DNA from: JAHEJV01 sp964653555
GTDB lineage: Bacteria > Myxococcota_A > UBA9160 > SMWR01
DNA: 14,460 bases
Assembly (NCBI GenBank): GCA_964653555.1
Contig: CAZZFT010000124.1
Span: forward strand, 1-14,460
Reading direction: 5' to 3'
Under the pieces are notes generated by a model. That model worked only from the letters and a program-made list of their open reading frames with translations. It did no database searches and was not told the origin of the DNA. A program made the translations under genes and the position numbers. This document shows, piece by piece, positions 7,225-13,558 of the stretch (positions within the stretch are counted from its first letter, which is position 1; every line of letters begins with the position of its first letter).

Positions 7225-7541
7225 TGCTCGAGAATCCCGCCGCCGCGCTCACGATCTTCGTGCTCGCGATCTTCGTCGGCTTCGAGGTGATCGCCAAGGT
7301 GCCGCCGCTGCTGCACACCCCGCTGATGTCGGGCTCGAACGCGATCTCCGGCATCACCATCGTCGGCGCCCTGCTGGCGGCGGGCGCCGAGGACCACACC
7401 GTATCCACCTGGCTGGGCTTCGTCGCGATCGTGTTCGCCACGATCAACGTGGTGGGCGGCTTCCTGGTCACCGACCGCATGCTCGGCATGTTCAAGAAGA
7501 AGCCGGGCGGCAGAGCCGGCGCGAAGTCGGGCGGCGCGTGA
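7224..7541 (+). CDS. pntAB: NAD(P) transhydrogenase subunit alpha part 2 (membrane dII fragment)
   Basis: A 105-residue membrane protein supplying the first transmembrane helices of domain II. Three hydrophobic segments are visible at about 7-27, 41-55 and 62-82, with the conserved HTPLMSGSNAISG segment (31-43) between the first two and a basic, glycine-rich tail after the last. The GTG start shares one base with the PntAA stop (TAGTG) and has a strong AGGGAGG about 6 bases upstream; its own stop overlaps the PntB start by 4 bases. This is the classic separate alpha-2 gene of the three-gene transhydrogenase type. Confidence 0.95.
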   Translation: MLENPAAALTIFVLAIFVGFEVIAKVPPLLHTPLMSGSNAISGITIVGALLAAGAEDHTVSTWLGFVAIVFATINVVGGFLVTDRMLGMFKKKPGGRAGAKSGGA

Positions 7542-8935
7542 GCGACCTCTTCGTCCAGCTCGCCTACCTGGTGTCGGCGGTCCTGCTGATCGTCGGCATG
7601 CGCTTCCTCGGCTCGCCGAAGACGGCTCCGCGCGGCAACTGGATCGCGGCCGCCGGCATGGCGGTGGCGGTGATCGCCACCCTGCTGATGCGGGGTGTGG
7701 TCAGCTTCGGGGTGATCCTCGCTGGAGTCGTCGTCGGATCGACGATCGGCGTCGTCCTCGCCACGCGCATCCAGATGACGGCGATGCCGCAGATGGTGGC
7801 CCTGCTGAACGGCTTCGGCGGAGGCGCTTCGACCCTGGTGGCCACCGCGGAGCTGCTCAAGTACGCGCGCGTGGGCGCTCCCCCCACCGGCGTCGTCCCG
7901 ATCGCGATCGTGCTGGGATGCCTGATCGGCGCGGTCACCTTCACGGGCAGCATCATCGCCTTCGCGAAGCTCCAGGAGCTGGTGAGCGGGTCGGCGGTCA
8001 CCTACCGGGGGCAGCAGATCGTCAACGGTCTGCTGGCCCTGGTGACGATCGGTCTGGCGGTCGCGGTGGCGAGCGACCCGCTGACCCTCGCGCCCTACTG
8101 GGGTCTGACCGCGCTCTCCCTGCTCCTGGGCGTGCTGCTGGTGATCCCGATCGGCGGCGCCGACATGCCGGTCGTGATCTCGCTGCTCAACTCCTACTCG
8201 GGTCTCGCCGCCTGCGCGACCGGCTTCGTCCTGGGCAACGGCGGTCTCGTGATCAGCGGCTCCCTGGTCGGAGCCTCGGGCATCATCCTCACCAAGGTCA
8301 TGTGCGACGCGATGAACCGCTCGATCACCAACGTCCTGTTCGGCGCCTTCGGGGCGGCGGCGGAGACGTCGGCGTCGGGGCAGGGCGGCGAGCAGCGGGT
8401 GGCCAAGGGCTACACGCCCGAGGATGCGGCGGTGATCTTCTCCAACTCGCGCTCCTGCATCGTGGTGCCCGGGTACGGGATGGCGGTCGCCCAGGCGCAG
8501 CACGCGGTCCGCGAGCTCTCCAACGTCCTGGAGGAGCACGGCGTCGAGGTGGCCTCGCCCATCCAGACGATGGACGACCTGCGGAGCTACGAGCCGCCCG
8601 ACCAATACGACCCGGGGAGTTTNNNNNNNNNNGACCGCCTCGTCGAGATGGATGAGATCAACTCCGAGTTCCCCGAGACCGACGTGGCCCTGGTGATCGG
8701 CGCCAACGACGTGGTGAATCCCGATGCGCGCACCGAGAAGGGCAGCCCGATCTACGGCATGCCGATCCTCGACGTCGACCGCGCGCACCACGTGTTCGTG
8801 ATCAAGCGCAGCATGAATCCGGGCTTCGCGGGCGTGCAGAACCCGCTCTTCTTCAACGACAACACCATGATGATCTTCGGCGACGCGAAAGGCGTGGTGC
8901 TGAAGCTGGTGGAAGCCGTCCGCCAGCTGGACTGA
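7538..8935 (+). CDS. pntB: NAD(P) transhydrogenase subunit beta (dII membrane part plus NADP(H)-binding dIII), interrupted by assembly gap
   Basis: A 465-codon frame giving the proton channel and NADP(H)-binding domain. Residues 1-260 hold about nine hydrophobic helices with conserved NGFGGGAS (91-98), GSIIAFAKLQ (137-146), GGADMPVVISLLNSYSGLAA (206-225) and LVGASGIILTKVMC (243-256). Domain III has VVPGYGMAVAQAQ (309-321), EMDEIN (370-375), LVIGANDVVNP (385-395), KRSMNPGFAGVQNPLF (423-438) and FGDAK (447-451). Between residues 339 and 365 the expected HPVAGRMPGHMN-type segment is absent, replaced by unrelated sequence and 10 undetermined bases. The reading frame survives across the gap. The GTG start overlaps the PntAB stop (GTGA). 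I read the lesion as assembly error, not a true mutation; the gene is otherwise canonical. Confidence 0.93.
   Translation: MSDLFVQLAYLVSAVLLIVGMRFLGSPKTAPRGNWIAAAGMAVAVIATLLMRGVVSFGVILAGVVVGSTIGVVLATRIQMTAMPQMVALLNGFGGGASTLVATAELLKYARVGAPPTGVVPIAIVLGCLIGAVTFTGSIIAFAKLQELVSGSAVTYRGQQIVNGLLALVTIGLAVAVASDPLTLAPYWGLTALSLLLGVLLVIPIGGADMPVVISLLNSYSGLAACATGFVLGNGGLVISGSLVGASGIILTKVMCDAMNRSITNVLFGAFGAAAETSASGQGGEQRVAKGYTPEDAAVIFSNSRSCIVVPGYGMAVAQAQHAVRELSNVLEEHGVEVASPIQTMDDLRSYEPPDQYDPGSXXXXDRLVEMDEINSEFPETDVALVIGANDVVNPDARTEKGSPIYGMPILDVDRAHHVFVIKRSMNPGFAGVQNPLFFNDNTMMIFGDAKGVVLKLVEAVRQLD
8623..8632. other. Assembly gap (10 N) inside pntB
   Basis: Ten undetermined bases join two contigs. The frame is kept on both sides, but the roughly 71 bases to the left (8552-8622) do not encode the expected PntB residues, so the joined contig end is probably erroneous and the true missing stretch may be longer or shorter than 10. 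Confidence 0.97.
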
Positions 8936-8961
8936 TCTGGAAGGGCGGCCGACCGGGGCCC

Positions 8962-8989
8962 CTGGCACGGGCTCCCGATCGGATATCAT
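8962..8989 (+). promoter_or_regulatory. Candidate sigma70-type promoter for the TraB/GumN-DLH pair
   Basis: In the 76-base gap after pntB the plus strand reads CTGGCA, 16 bases, TATCAT (4/6 and 5/6 matches to -35 and -10). Transcription would start near 8996, about 16 bases before the ATG at 9012. It would separate the downstream pair from the transhydrogenase operon. Confidence 0.4.
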
Positions 8990-9011
8990 CGGCGCCTTTG
9001 CGGGTGGACCG

Positions 9012-9998
9012 ATGGAGCGCCACACCCCGTCGCGCCGCAGGGCTTCTCACAGGCGGCCGCTCGCCGCCGTGATCGCCCTGTTGGCAGGTGTGTCCGCCGC
9101 GTCGCCCCGGGCCTGGGCGGCGGACGGCGCCCAGGGGAGCACGCCGACGCTGTGGCGCGCGGACCGCGAGGACGGACGCGAGTCGATGTACCTGATCGGC
9201 TCGGTGCACCTCGGCCGGCGCGAGATGCTGCACTTCCCGGCGGCGATCGAGAACGCCTACACCCGCGCCGACGAGCTGGTGCTCGAGGTGGACGTCGAGG
9301 ACATGGGCGCCGAGGGCTACGGCAAGCTCGCCGAGCGCTACGCGCGGATCGCCCTGCCGCAGACCCTGCGCGACCGGGTCTCCGCCGACGTGATCTCCCG
9401 GCTCGCACGCTACCTCGAGCTGCGCGGCGAGCCGCTCGCACCCTATCTCTCGTTCGAGCCCTGGTTCCTCGTCACCCAGATCCAGGCGCGCGAGGCCGGG
9501 CGCATCGGGCTCGATCCGGCCTACGGCGTCGACCGCTACTTCGCCCAGCGGGCGGACGGCACGAAGCCGGTGGTCGGGCTCGAGAGCGTCGAATCGCAGA
9601 TCCAGGTCCTCGCGTGGCTGCCGCGCGACACCCAGCAGGCCCTGCTGGTCGACACCCTGGAGCACGTGACGGACACGCGAGACGGAACCGAAGGCCTCGT
9701 GCTGGCCTGGCAGCGCGGCGACGACGCGGAGGTGGAGCGCATCGTCTACCGGCCGATGAGCGAGACGCCCCAGCTCGCCGCCTACTACGAGCGGATGCTC
9801 TTCGGGCGCAACGAGAACATGACCCAGCGCCTCGCCAGCCTGGCACGCGACGGCAAGCTCCGCTTCGTCGTGGTGGGAGCCGGCCACATGGTGGGGGAGC
9901 GTGGCATCCCGAACCTGCTGCGCGACTATGGGTTCCGGGTGAGACGGGTCGCGTACGCCGGCTCCGCGCCGGGCGCTCGCGCCTCGGAGGACAGATGA
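9012..9998 (+). CDS. Exported TraB/GumN-family protein
   Basis: A 328-residue protein of the TraB/GumN (ChaN/EreA-like, possibly metalloprotease-related) family. A basic N-terminus, hydrophobic core (about 17-30) and AWA at 34-36 make a convincing Sec signal peptide, so the mature protein should be periplasmic or exported. Family hallmarks are the first GxxH-type motif in LIGSVHLG (61-68), LELVL-type acidic segment near 72-96, and the C-terminal GAGHMVGERGIPNLL (289-303), close to the usual domain end. A weak GGTGGA lies 3 bases before the ATG. Its stop overlaps the next gene's start by 4 bases (ATGA), so the two are co-translated. The biochemical role of this family in bacteria is poorly settled; I do not assign a substrate. 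Confidence 0.87.
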   Translation: MERHTPSRRRASHRRPLAAVIALLAGVSAASPRAWAADGAQGSTPTLWRADREDGRESMYLIGSVHLGRREMLHFPAAIENAYTRADELVLEVDVEDMGAEGYGKLAERYARIALPQTLRDRVSADVISRLARYLELRGEPLAPYLSFEPWFLVTQIQAREAGRIGLDPAYGVDRYFAQRADGTKPVVGLESVESQIQVLAWLPRDTQQALLVDTLEHVTDTRDGTEGLVLAWQRGDDAEVERIVYRPMSETPQLAAYYERMLFGRNENMTQRLASLARDGKLRFVVVGAGHMVGERGIPNLLRDYGFRVRRVAYAGSAPGARASEDR

Positions 9999-10708
9999 AG
10001 ATCCAGGAGTCCGAGTCCGAGCTCGGCTACTTCGCGACCCCCGACGCGTCGCCGGTGCCCGGCGTCGTGATGATCCACGACGTGTGGGGACTCGCGGAGC
10101 ACACCCGTGATCTCGCGCGTCGCCTCGCCGGCGAGGGCTTCGCGGTGCTGGCGATCGATCTCTACCGGCGCGACCGCCCGGAGACGATCCAGGACCCGGG
10201 CGCGTTCATGCGCGACCTCTCCGATCCCCAGGTGCTCGACGATCTCGCGGCCGCGGCGCGCTGGGTCGCCGCGCAGCCGGAGACGACATCGCGGGTGGCC
10301 GTGGTCGGATTCTGCATGGGCGGGATGTACGCGTTGATGGCCGCCTGCGGCGACCGGGGCTTCGCGGCAGTGGTCTCCTTCTACGGTCTGCTCTCCCACG
10401 CCCACGGCCTCCTCCACGATCCGGGCGGCGCCGATCCGAAGCGCAAGCCGCGCGAGCCGCTGGCGATGGTCTCCGAGCTCGCCTGTCCCCTGCTCGCCTT
10501 CTTCGGCGATCGCGACGAGTTCGTGCCGATGGACGACGTGCGCGCGCTGGAGGGCGAGCTGGCCAAGGTCTCCGCCGAGGCCGAGGTGGTGATCGTGCCC
10601 GGCGCGGGACACGCGTTCATGAACGACACGCGGCCCGCGGCCTACCGCCCCGCCGCCGCCGCCGAGGCCTGGCGCCGCACCGTCGCGTTCCTGCGCGATC
10701 GGCTCTAG
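9995..10708 (+). CDS. Dienelactone hydrolase family protein
   Basis: A 237-residue cytoplasmic alpha/beta hydrolase of the carboxymethylenebutenolidase family. The nucleophile elbow is GFCMGG (105-110) with C107, as in true dienelactone hydrolases; the acid is D174 within GDRDEFVP (171-178) and the base H206 in GAGHAF (203-208), completing a Cys-Asp-His triad. N-terminal VVMIHDVWGL (24-33) forms the oxyanion strand. Full length for the family. The ATG overlaps the TraB/GumN stop and has GGAGG 4 bases upstream. No other aromatic-ring (chlorocatechol) degradation genes are in view, so the natural substrate is open; many such homologues are general esterases. Confidence 0.92.
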   Translation: MKIQESESELGYFATPDASPVPGVVMIHDVWGLAEHTRDLARRLAGEGFAVLAIDLYRRDRPETIQDPGAFMRDLSDPQVLDDLAAAARWVAAQPETTSRVAVVGFCMGGMYALMAACGDRGFAAVVSFYGLLSHAHGLLHDPGGADPKRKPREPLAMVSELACPLLAFFGDRDEFVPMDDVRALEGELAKVSAEAEVVIVPGAGHAFMNDTRPAAYRPAAAAEAWRRTVAFLRDRL

Positions 10709-10742
10709 CCCGGCAGGAGCCCGGCCGGCGTGGGGTCGACGG

Positions 10743-11453
10743 CTACAGGGGCCGCGCGAGCACGAGGGCCAGGGTGCGCTCGCGGGTGGCGAAGCGCGTG
10801 ATGCTGCACGCCACCGGGATCTCGCGGCCCTGGGCGTCCCGGAGGCTGGCCTCGAAGCGCCGGGGCTCGCAGCCCTCGGTCATCGCGTCGAGCTCGGTCC
10901 ACCACTGCGCCTGGCGCTCGGGGGGGACGAAGGCCATCGCGTCCACGCCGAGCAGTGCGTCGCGCGCCACGCCGAGAAGCGCTCCGGCCGCCGGATTGGC
11001 GTCGACGATGCTGCCCGAGTTCGCGTCCAGCGCGAGGAATCCGTCGGCGACCCGGTCGATCGCCGCCATCACCGCGCGGCGTCTGGCGCGCGGCGTGCCC
11101 TTCGCGCGGCGCGTGCCCGAGGTCTGGCGCAGCCGGCCGACGAAGGTCCGCTGGACGGGCCGAAGCGCGGTGTCGATCGCCTCGCCGTTGGGGGCGCCGG
11201 CGCGGGCGGCGGCGGCGATCCAGCCGTCGAGCAGCGCGGCCGCCCGTCGGTCGTTCACGCGCAGCCCCTCGAGGGCGGGCTCCGGCGGGCGCCCGCTGGC
11301 GAGGGCGGCGGCCGCGCAGCTGCGAAAGCGACGCAGCAGCTCGGCCTCGGCGCTGGACGGGCGCGGCGCCGCTGCCCCGAGCTGCGCATGCATGAGGGCC
11401 TCGATCTCCGGGCGATTCCGGATCAGGAATCGCGCGAGCTGCGCTCCAGTCAC
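10743..11453 (-). CDS. PAS-domain sensor-like protein without output domain
   Basis: A 236-residue soluble protein. Residues 1-110 are mostly helical and not recognised; a basic linker (RRAKGTPRARRR, 115-126) leads to a single PAS fold from about 129 to 233, with DGFLALDANSGSIVDANPAA (137-156) typical of PAS strands A and B and a C-terminal RDAQGREIPV (205-214). No kinase, GGDEF or helix-turn-helix follows, so it would act by protein contact or ligand sensing. The GTG at 11453 lacks a good ribosome-binding site; the in-frame ATG at 11393 (residue 21) has GAGG 5 bases upstream and may be the true start. It is divergent from the PilZ gene and convergent with the hydrolase gene. Confidence 0.72.
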   Translation of the reverse strand: MTGAQLARFLIRNRPEIEALMHAQLGAAAPRPSSAEAELLRRFRSCAAAALASGRPPEPALEGLRVNDRRAAALLDGWIAAAARAGAPNGEAIDTALRPVQRTFVGRLRQTSGTRRAKGTPRARRRAVMAAIDRVADGFLALDANSGSIVDANPAAGALLGVARDALLGVDAMAFVPPERQAQWWTELDAMTEGCEPRRFEASLRDAQGREIPVACSITRFATRERTLALVLARPL

Positions 11454-11481
11454 CGCGCAATCTTACCCGGTCTCTCGCGCT

Positions 11482-11499
11482 CCGCGCCGCTCGGCGCGG
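11482..11499. repeat. Perfect 7-bp GC hairpin in divergent intergenic region
   Basis: CCGCGCC, loop GCTC, GGCGCGG lies between the divergent PAS and PilZ genes. It has no T-run so it is not an obvious terminator; it may be a leader hairpin or a chance event in GC-rich sequence. Confidence 0.3.
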
Positions 11500-11542
11500 T
11501 CCACCTCAATCGCGGCCGGCGATCTGCCGATGCGACCCCACG

Positions 11543-12178
11543 ATGGACTCCCGCGCGCCGCGAGTGTTGCTGAGCCACGCCGGTCCCGAGGCGTTCGCGC
11601 CGATGACCCGCGTGATCCTGGGCAAGCTCGGCTATCTGATCCTGCTGCCCCAGGAATTCGAGTCGATCGAGGACCTGGAGGGCACGCGCCCCCTGGTGCG
11701 CCTGCTCGACGAACGTCAGCTGGGAGAGCTGCCCGACGACGGCGACGGCATCCCGGTGATCGTGATCACCGGACGCCACGGCACGAGCGGGGCGGACGCG
11801 CGGATCGCCGGCGCGGTGCGCCGGCCGGCCGGCATGCACGAGCTGTATCGATTGATCCAGCAGCTCACCGAGGACACGCCGCGCGCGACGCCGCGCGTGC
11901 CGATCCACATCCCGGCGCGCTGCCGACGCGACGGGAAGGAGTGGCGGGGCGCCCTGTTGTCGCTCTCCGAGAACGGCTGCCTGGTCCGCAGCCCGGAGCC
12001 CCTGTCCCTGGGAGGCCGGATCCAGCTCTCCTTCGAGCTGCCGCGCGTCGGGCGCCTGGAGCTGGAGGCGGAGACGGCCTACCAGCTGCTCCCGGACGTC
12101 GGAATGATCTTCCACGCGACGCGCGCGAGCGAGCGCGAGGCGATCGCCTCCTACGTCAAGCAGTCGCTGTTGATCTGA
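11543..12178 (+). CDS. Pseudo-receiver plus PilZ domain protein
   Basis: A 211-residue protein with two parts. Residues 6-110 look like a degenerate response-regulator receiver: strand RVLLSHAG (7-14) without the acidic pair, a possible phosphoacceptor-position D56, PVIVITG (71-77), and RRPAGMHEL (93-101) where a lysine-proline is usual. Residues 113-208 match a PilZ domain: TPRVPIHIPARC (116-127) and LSLSENGCLV (139-148). Both c-di-GMP motifs are imperfect: R118 is followed by H122 instead of an arginine in RxxxR, and S140 replaces D/N in D/NxSxxG. Nucleotide binding is therefore doubtful. The ATG has no visible Shine-Dalgarno. Its neighbour on the other strand is a PAS protein, suggesting a small signalling pair; that is inference. 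Confidence 0.75.
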   Translation: MDSRAPRVLLSHAGPEAFAPMTRVILGKLGYLILLPQEFESIEDLEGTRPLVRLLDERQLGELPDDGDGIPVIVITGRHGTSGADARIAGAVRRPAGMHELYRLIQQLTEDTPRATPRVPIHIPARCRRDGKEWRGALLSLSENGCLVRSPEPLSLGGRIQLSFELPRVGRLELEAETAYQLLPDVGMIFHATRASEREAIASYVKQSLLI

Positions 12179-12180
12179 CC

Positions 12181-12279
12181 GCAAGCGGCCGCAGGCCGCG
12201 CGCAGCGAGGCGCAGCCGAGCGAAGTTCGGACAGGCAAGCGGCCGCAGGCCGCGCGCAGCGAGGCGCAGCCGAGCGAAG
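12181..12279 (+). repeat. Two tandem 45-bp REP-like repeats
   Basis: Identical 45-base copies at 12181-12225 and 12235-12279 are separated by TTCGGACAG. Each contains a hairpin GCGGCC-GCA-GGCCGC (first copy 12185-12199) followed by GCGCAGCGAGGCGCAGCC. They lie 2 bases after the PilZ stop and 14 bases before the acyl-CoA dehydrogenase ATG. The short length, hairpin and head-to-tail layout are typical of repetitive extragenic palindromes; no REP-associated transposase is in view. Confidence 0.85.
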
Positions 12280-12293
12280 GCCATGGGGTTAGA

Positions 12294-13493
12294 ATGGCCG
12301 ACGCCGTGGCCGCCCCCGAGGACCTCGATCTCTTCGCCCCGACCCCCGAGCACGCCCTGCTCGCCGGATCCCTCGCCGCCTTCATCGAGCGCGAGGTGGA
12401 GCCCCAGGCGGCCGACCACGACCGCTGCGAGGCGTTCAATCACGCGCTCTTCCGCAAGGCCGGCGACCTCGGGATCCTGGGCGTGACGCTGCCCGAGCAG
12501 TACGGCGGCGCCGGACTCGACGCGGTGGCCGCCGTGCAGGTGTGCGAGGCGCTCTCCACCGCCGATCCGGGCTTCGCGCTGGCGGTGCTGGCCCACGCGA
12601 TCCTGTTCGCCCAGAACGTGAACGTGAACGGCAACGACTTGCAGCGCAAGCGGGTCCTGCCGAAGGCGGCCTCGGGCGAGTGGCTGGGCGGCATGTGCAT
12701 GACCGAGCCCGGGGCGGGCACCGACGTGCTCGGGATGGCGACGCGCGCGCGCCGCGAGGGCGGCGAGTACGTGCTCGACGGGACCAAGACCTTCATCACC
12801 AACGGGGGACGTGACGAGACGACCCTCGGCGACGCCTTCGTCGTCTACGCGCGCACCGGCGAGCGCGAGATCAGCTCCTTCCTGGTGGAGCGCGGCGCGC
12901 CGGGCTTCCGACTCGGCCAGAAGTGGAAGGACAAGCTCGGCATGCGGGCCTCCCCCACCTTCGAGCTGGTCTTCGACGGCGTGCGCGTGCCGATCGAGAA
13001 CCGGCTCGGTGAGGAGGGCCAGGGCACGCTCGCGATGATGCGCAACCTCGAGATCGAGCGGCTCACCCTGGCCGCGATGTCGGTGGGCATCGCCCAGCGC
13101 TGCCTGCGCGTGATGGTCGACTACGCCAACCAGCGCAAGACCTTCGGCGTGCCCCTGCGCGAGCACGGTCAGATCCAGCGCTACGTCGCCGAGACCTTCG
13201 CCGAGTACCGGGCGGCGAAGACCTTCGTCTACGACACGGCCCGACGCATGGACCTCGCCTCCACGGGACAGCGTCTCGACGCCGACGCCACCAAGCTGTT
13301 CGCGAGCCAGGTGGGCAAGCGCGCGGCCGACGCGGCGATCCAGGTGCTGGGCGGATACGGCTACATGGGCGAGTACGTCGTGGAGCGGCTGTGGCGCGAC
13401 GCGAAGCTTCTCGAGATCGGCGGCGGCACCCTCGAGGCGCACCACAAGAACCTCACCAAGGACCTCTGCCGCGATCCCTCGCAGCTGCGCTAG
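12294..13493 (+). CDS. Acyl-CoA dehydrogenase, isovaleryl-CoA dehydrogenase-like
   Basis: A 399-residue FAD-dependent acyl-CoA dehydrogenase passing electrons to ETF. Standard features are LPEQYGGAGLD (66-76), MCMTEPGAGTD (134-144), a GTKTFITNG segment (163-171), RKTFGVPL (281-288) and QVLGGYGYMGEY (350-361). The usual catalytic glutamate just before the GT of EGT is a glycine here (GGGT, G377), while E255 in LEIERLTLA (252-260) lies where isovaleryl-CoA dehydrogenase has its catalytic base. A branched or short acyl-CoA is therefore the likely substrate; methylsuccinyl-CoA is conceivable given region 1, but known methylsuccinyl-CoA dehydrogenases are longer. No Shine-Dalgarno precedes the ATG, and a TAGAAT box overlaps it, so the true start might be a nearby downstream GTG (12306). 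Confidence 0.9.
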   Translation: MADAVAAPEDLDLFAPTPEHALLAGSLAAFIEREVEPQAADHDRCEAFNHALFRKAGDLGILGVTLPEQYGGAGLDAVAAVQVCEALSTADPGFALAVLAHAILFAQNVNVNGNDLQRKRVLPKAASGEWLGGMCMTEPGAGTDVLGMATRARREGGEYVLDGTKTFITNGGRDETTLGDAFVVYARTGEREISSFLVERGAPGFRLGQKWKDKLGMRASPTFELVFDGVRVPIENRLGEEGQGTLAMMRNLEIERLTLAAMSVGIAQRCLRVMVDYANQRKTFGVPLREHGQIQRYVAETFAEYRAAKTFVYDTARRMDLASTGQRLDADATKLFASQVGKRAADAAIQVLGGYGYMGEYVVERLWRDAKLLEIGGGTLEAHHKNLTKDLCRDPSQLR

Positions 13494-13511
13494 CAGGTCG
13501 ACCCGAGAGTC

Positions 13512-13558
13512 GGCCGACGCGCAGCGGGGGCGGAGCCCGGCGAAGGTCATCGGGTTAG
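13512..13558 (+). repeat. Decayed third copy of the REP-like repeat
   Basis: This stretch aligns with the end of the tandem repeat plus the bases after it (12252-12292): the shared core is CGCGCAGCG near the left and GCGAAGG-CAT-GGGTTAG at the right, with substitutions and one extra base between. It lies in the convergent gap after the acyl-CoA dehydrogenase, in the same orientation, and its TTA supplies the stop codon of the minus-strand lipoprotein gene. Confidence 0.6.

Noticed and set aside
8941..8968. Possible terminator after pntB around the GGGGCCCC palindrome
   Set aside because: The palindrome has no loop or T-run and overlaps the promoter candidate; not distinguishable from GC-rich background.
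7181..9025. A 614-codon minus-strand open frame opposite pntAB and pntB
   Set aside because: His/Arg/Asp-rich shadow of conserved transhydrogenase genes, crossing the assembly gap; no recognisable protein features.
10709..10742. Possible bidirectional terminator between the hydrolase and PAS genes
   Set aside because: Only a 5-base CCGGC/GCCGG stem with a 9-base loop and no T-run could be found.
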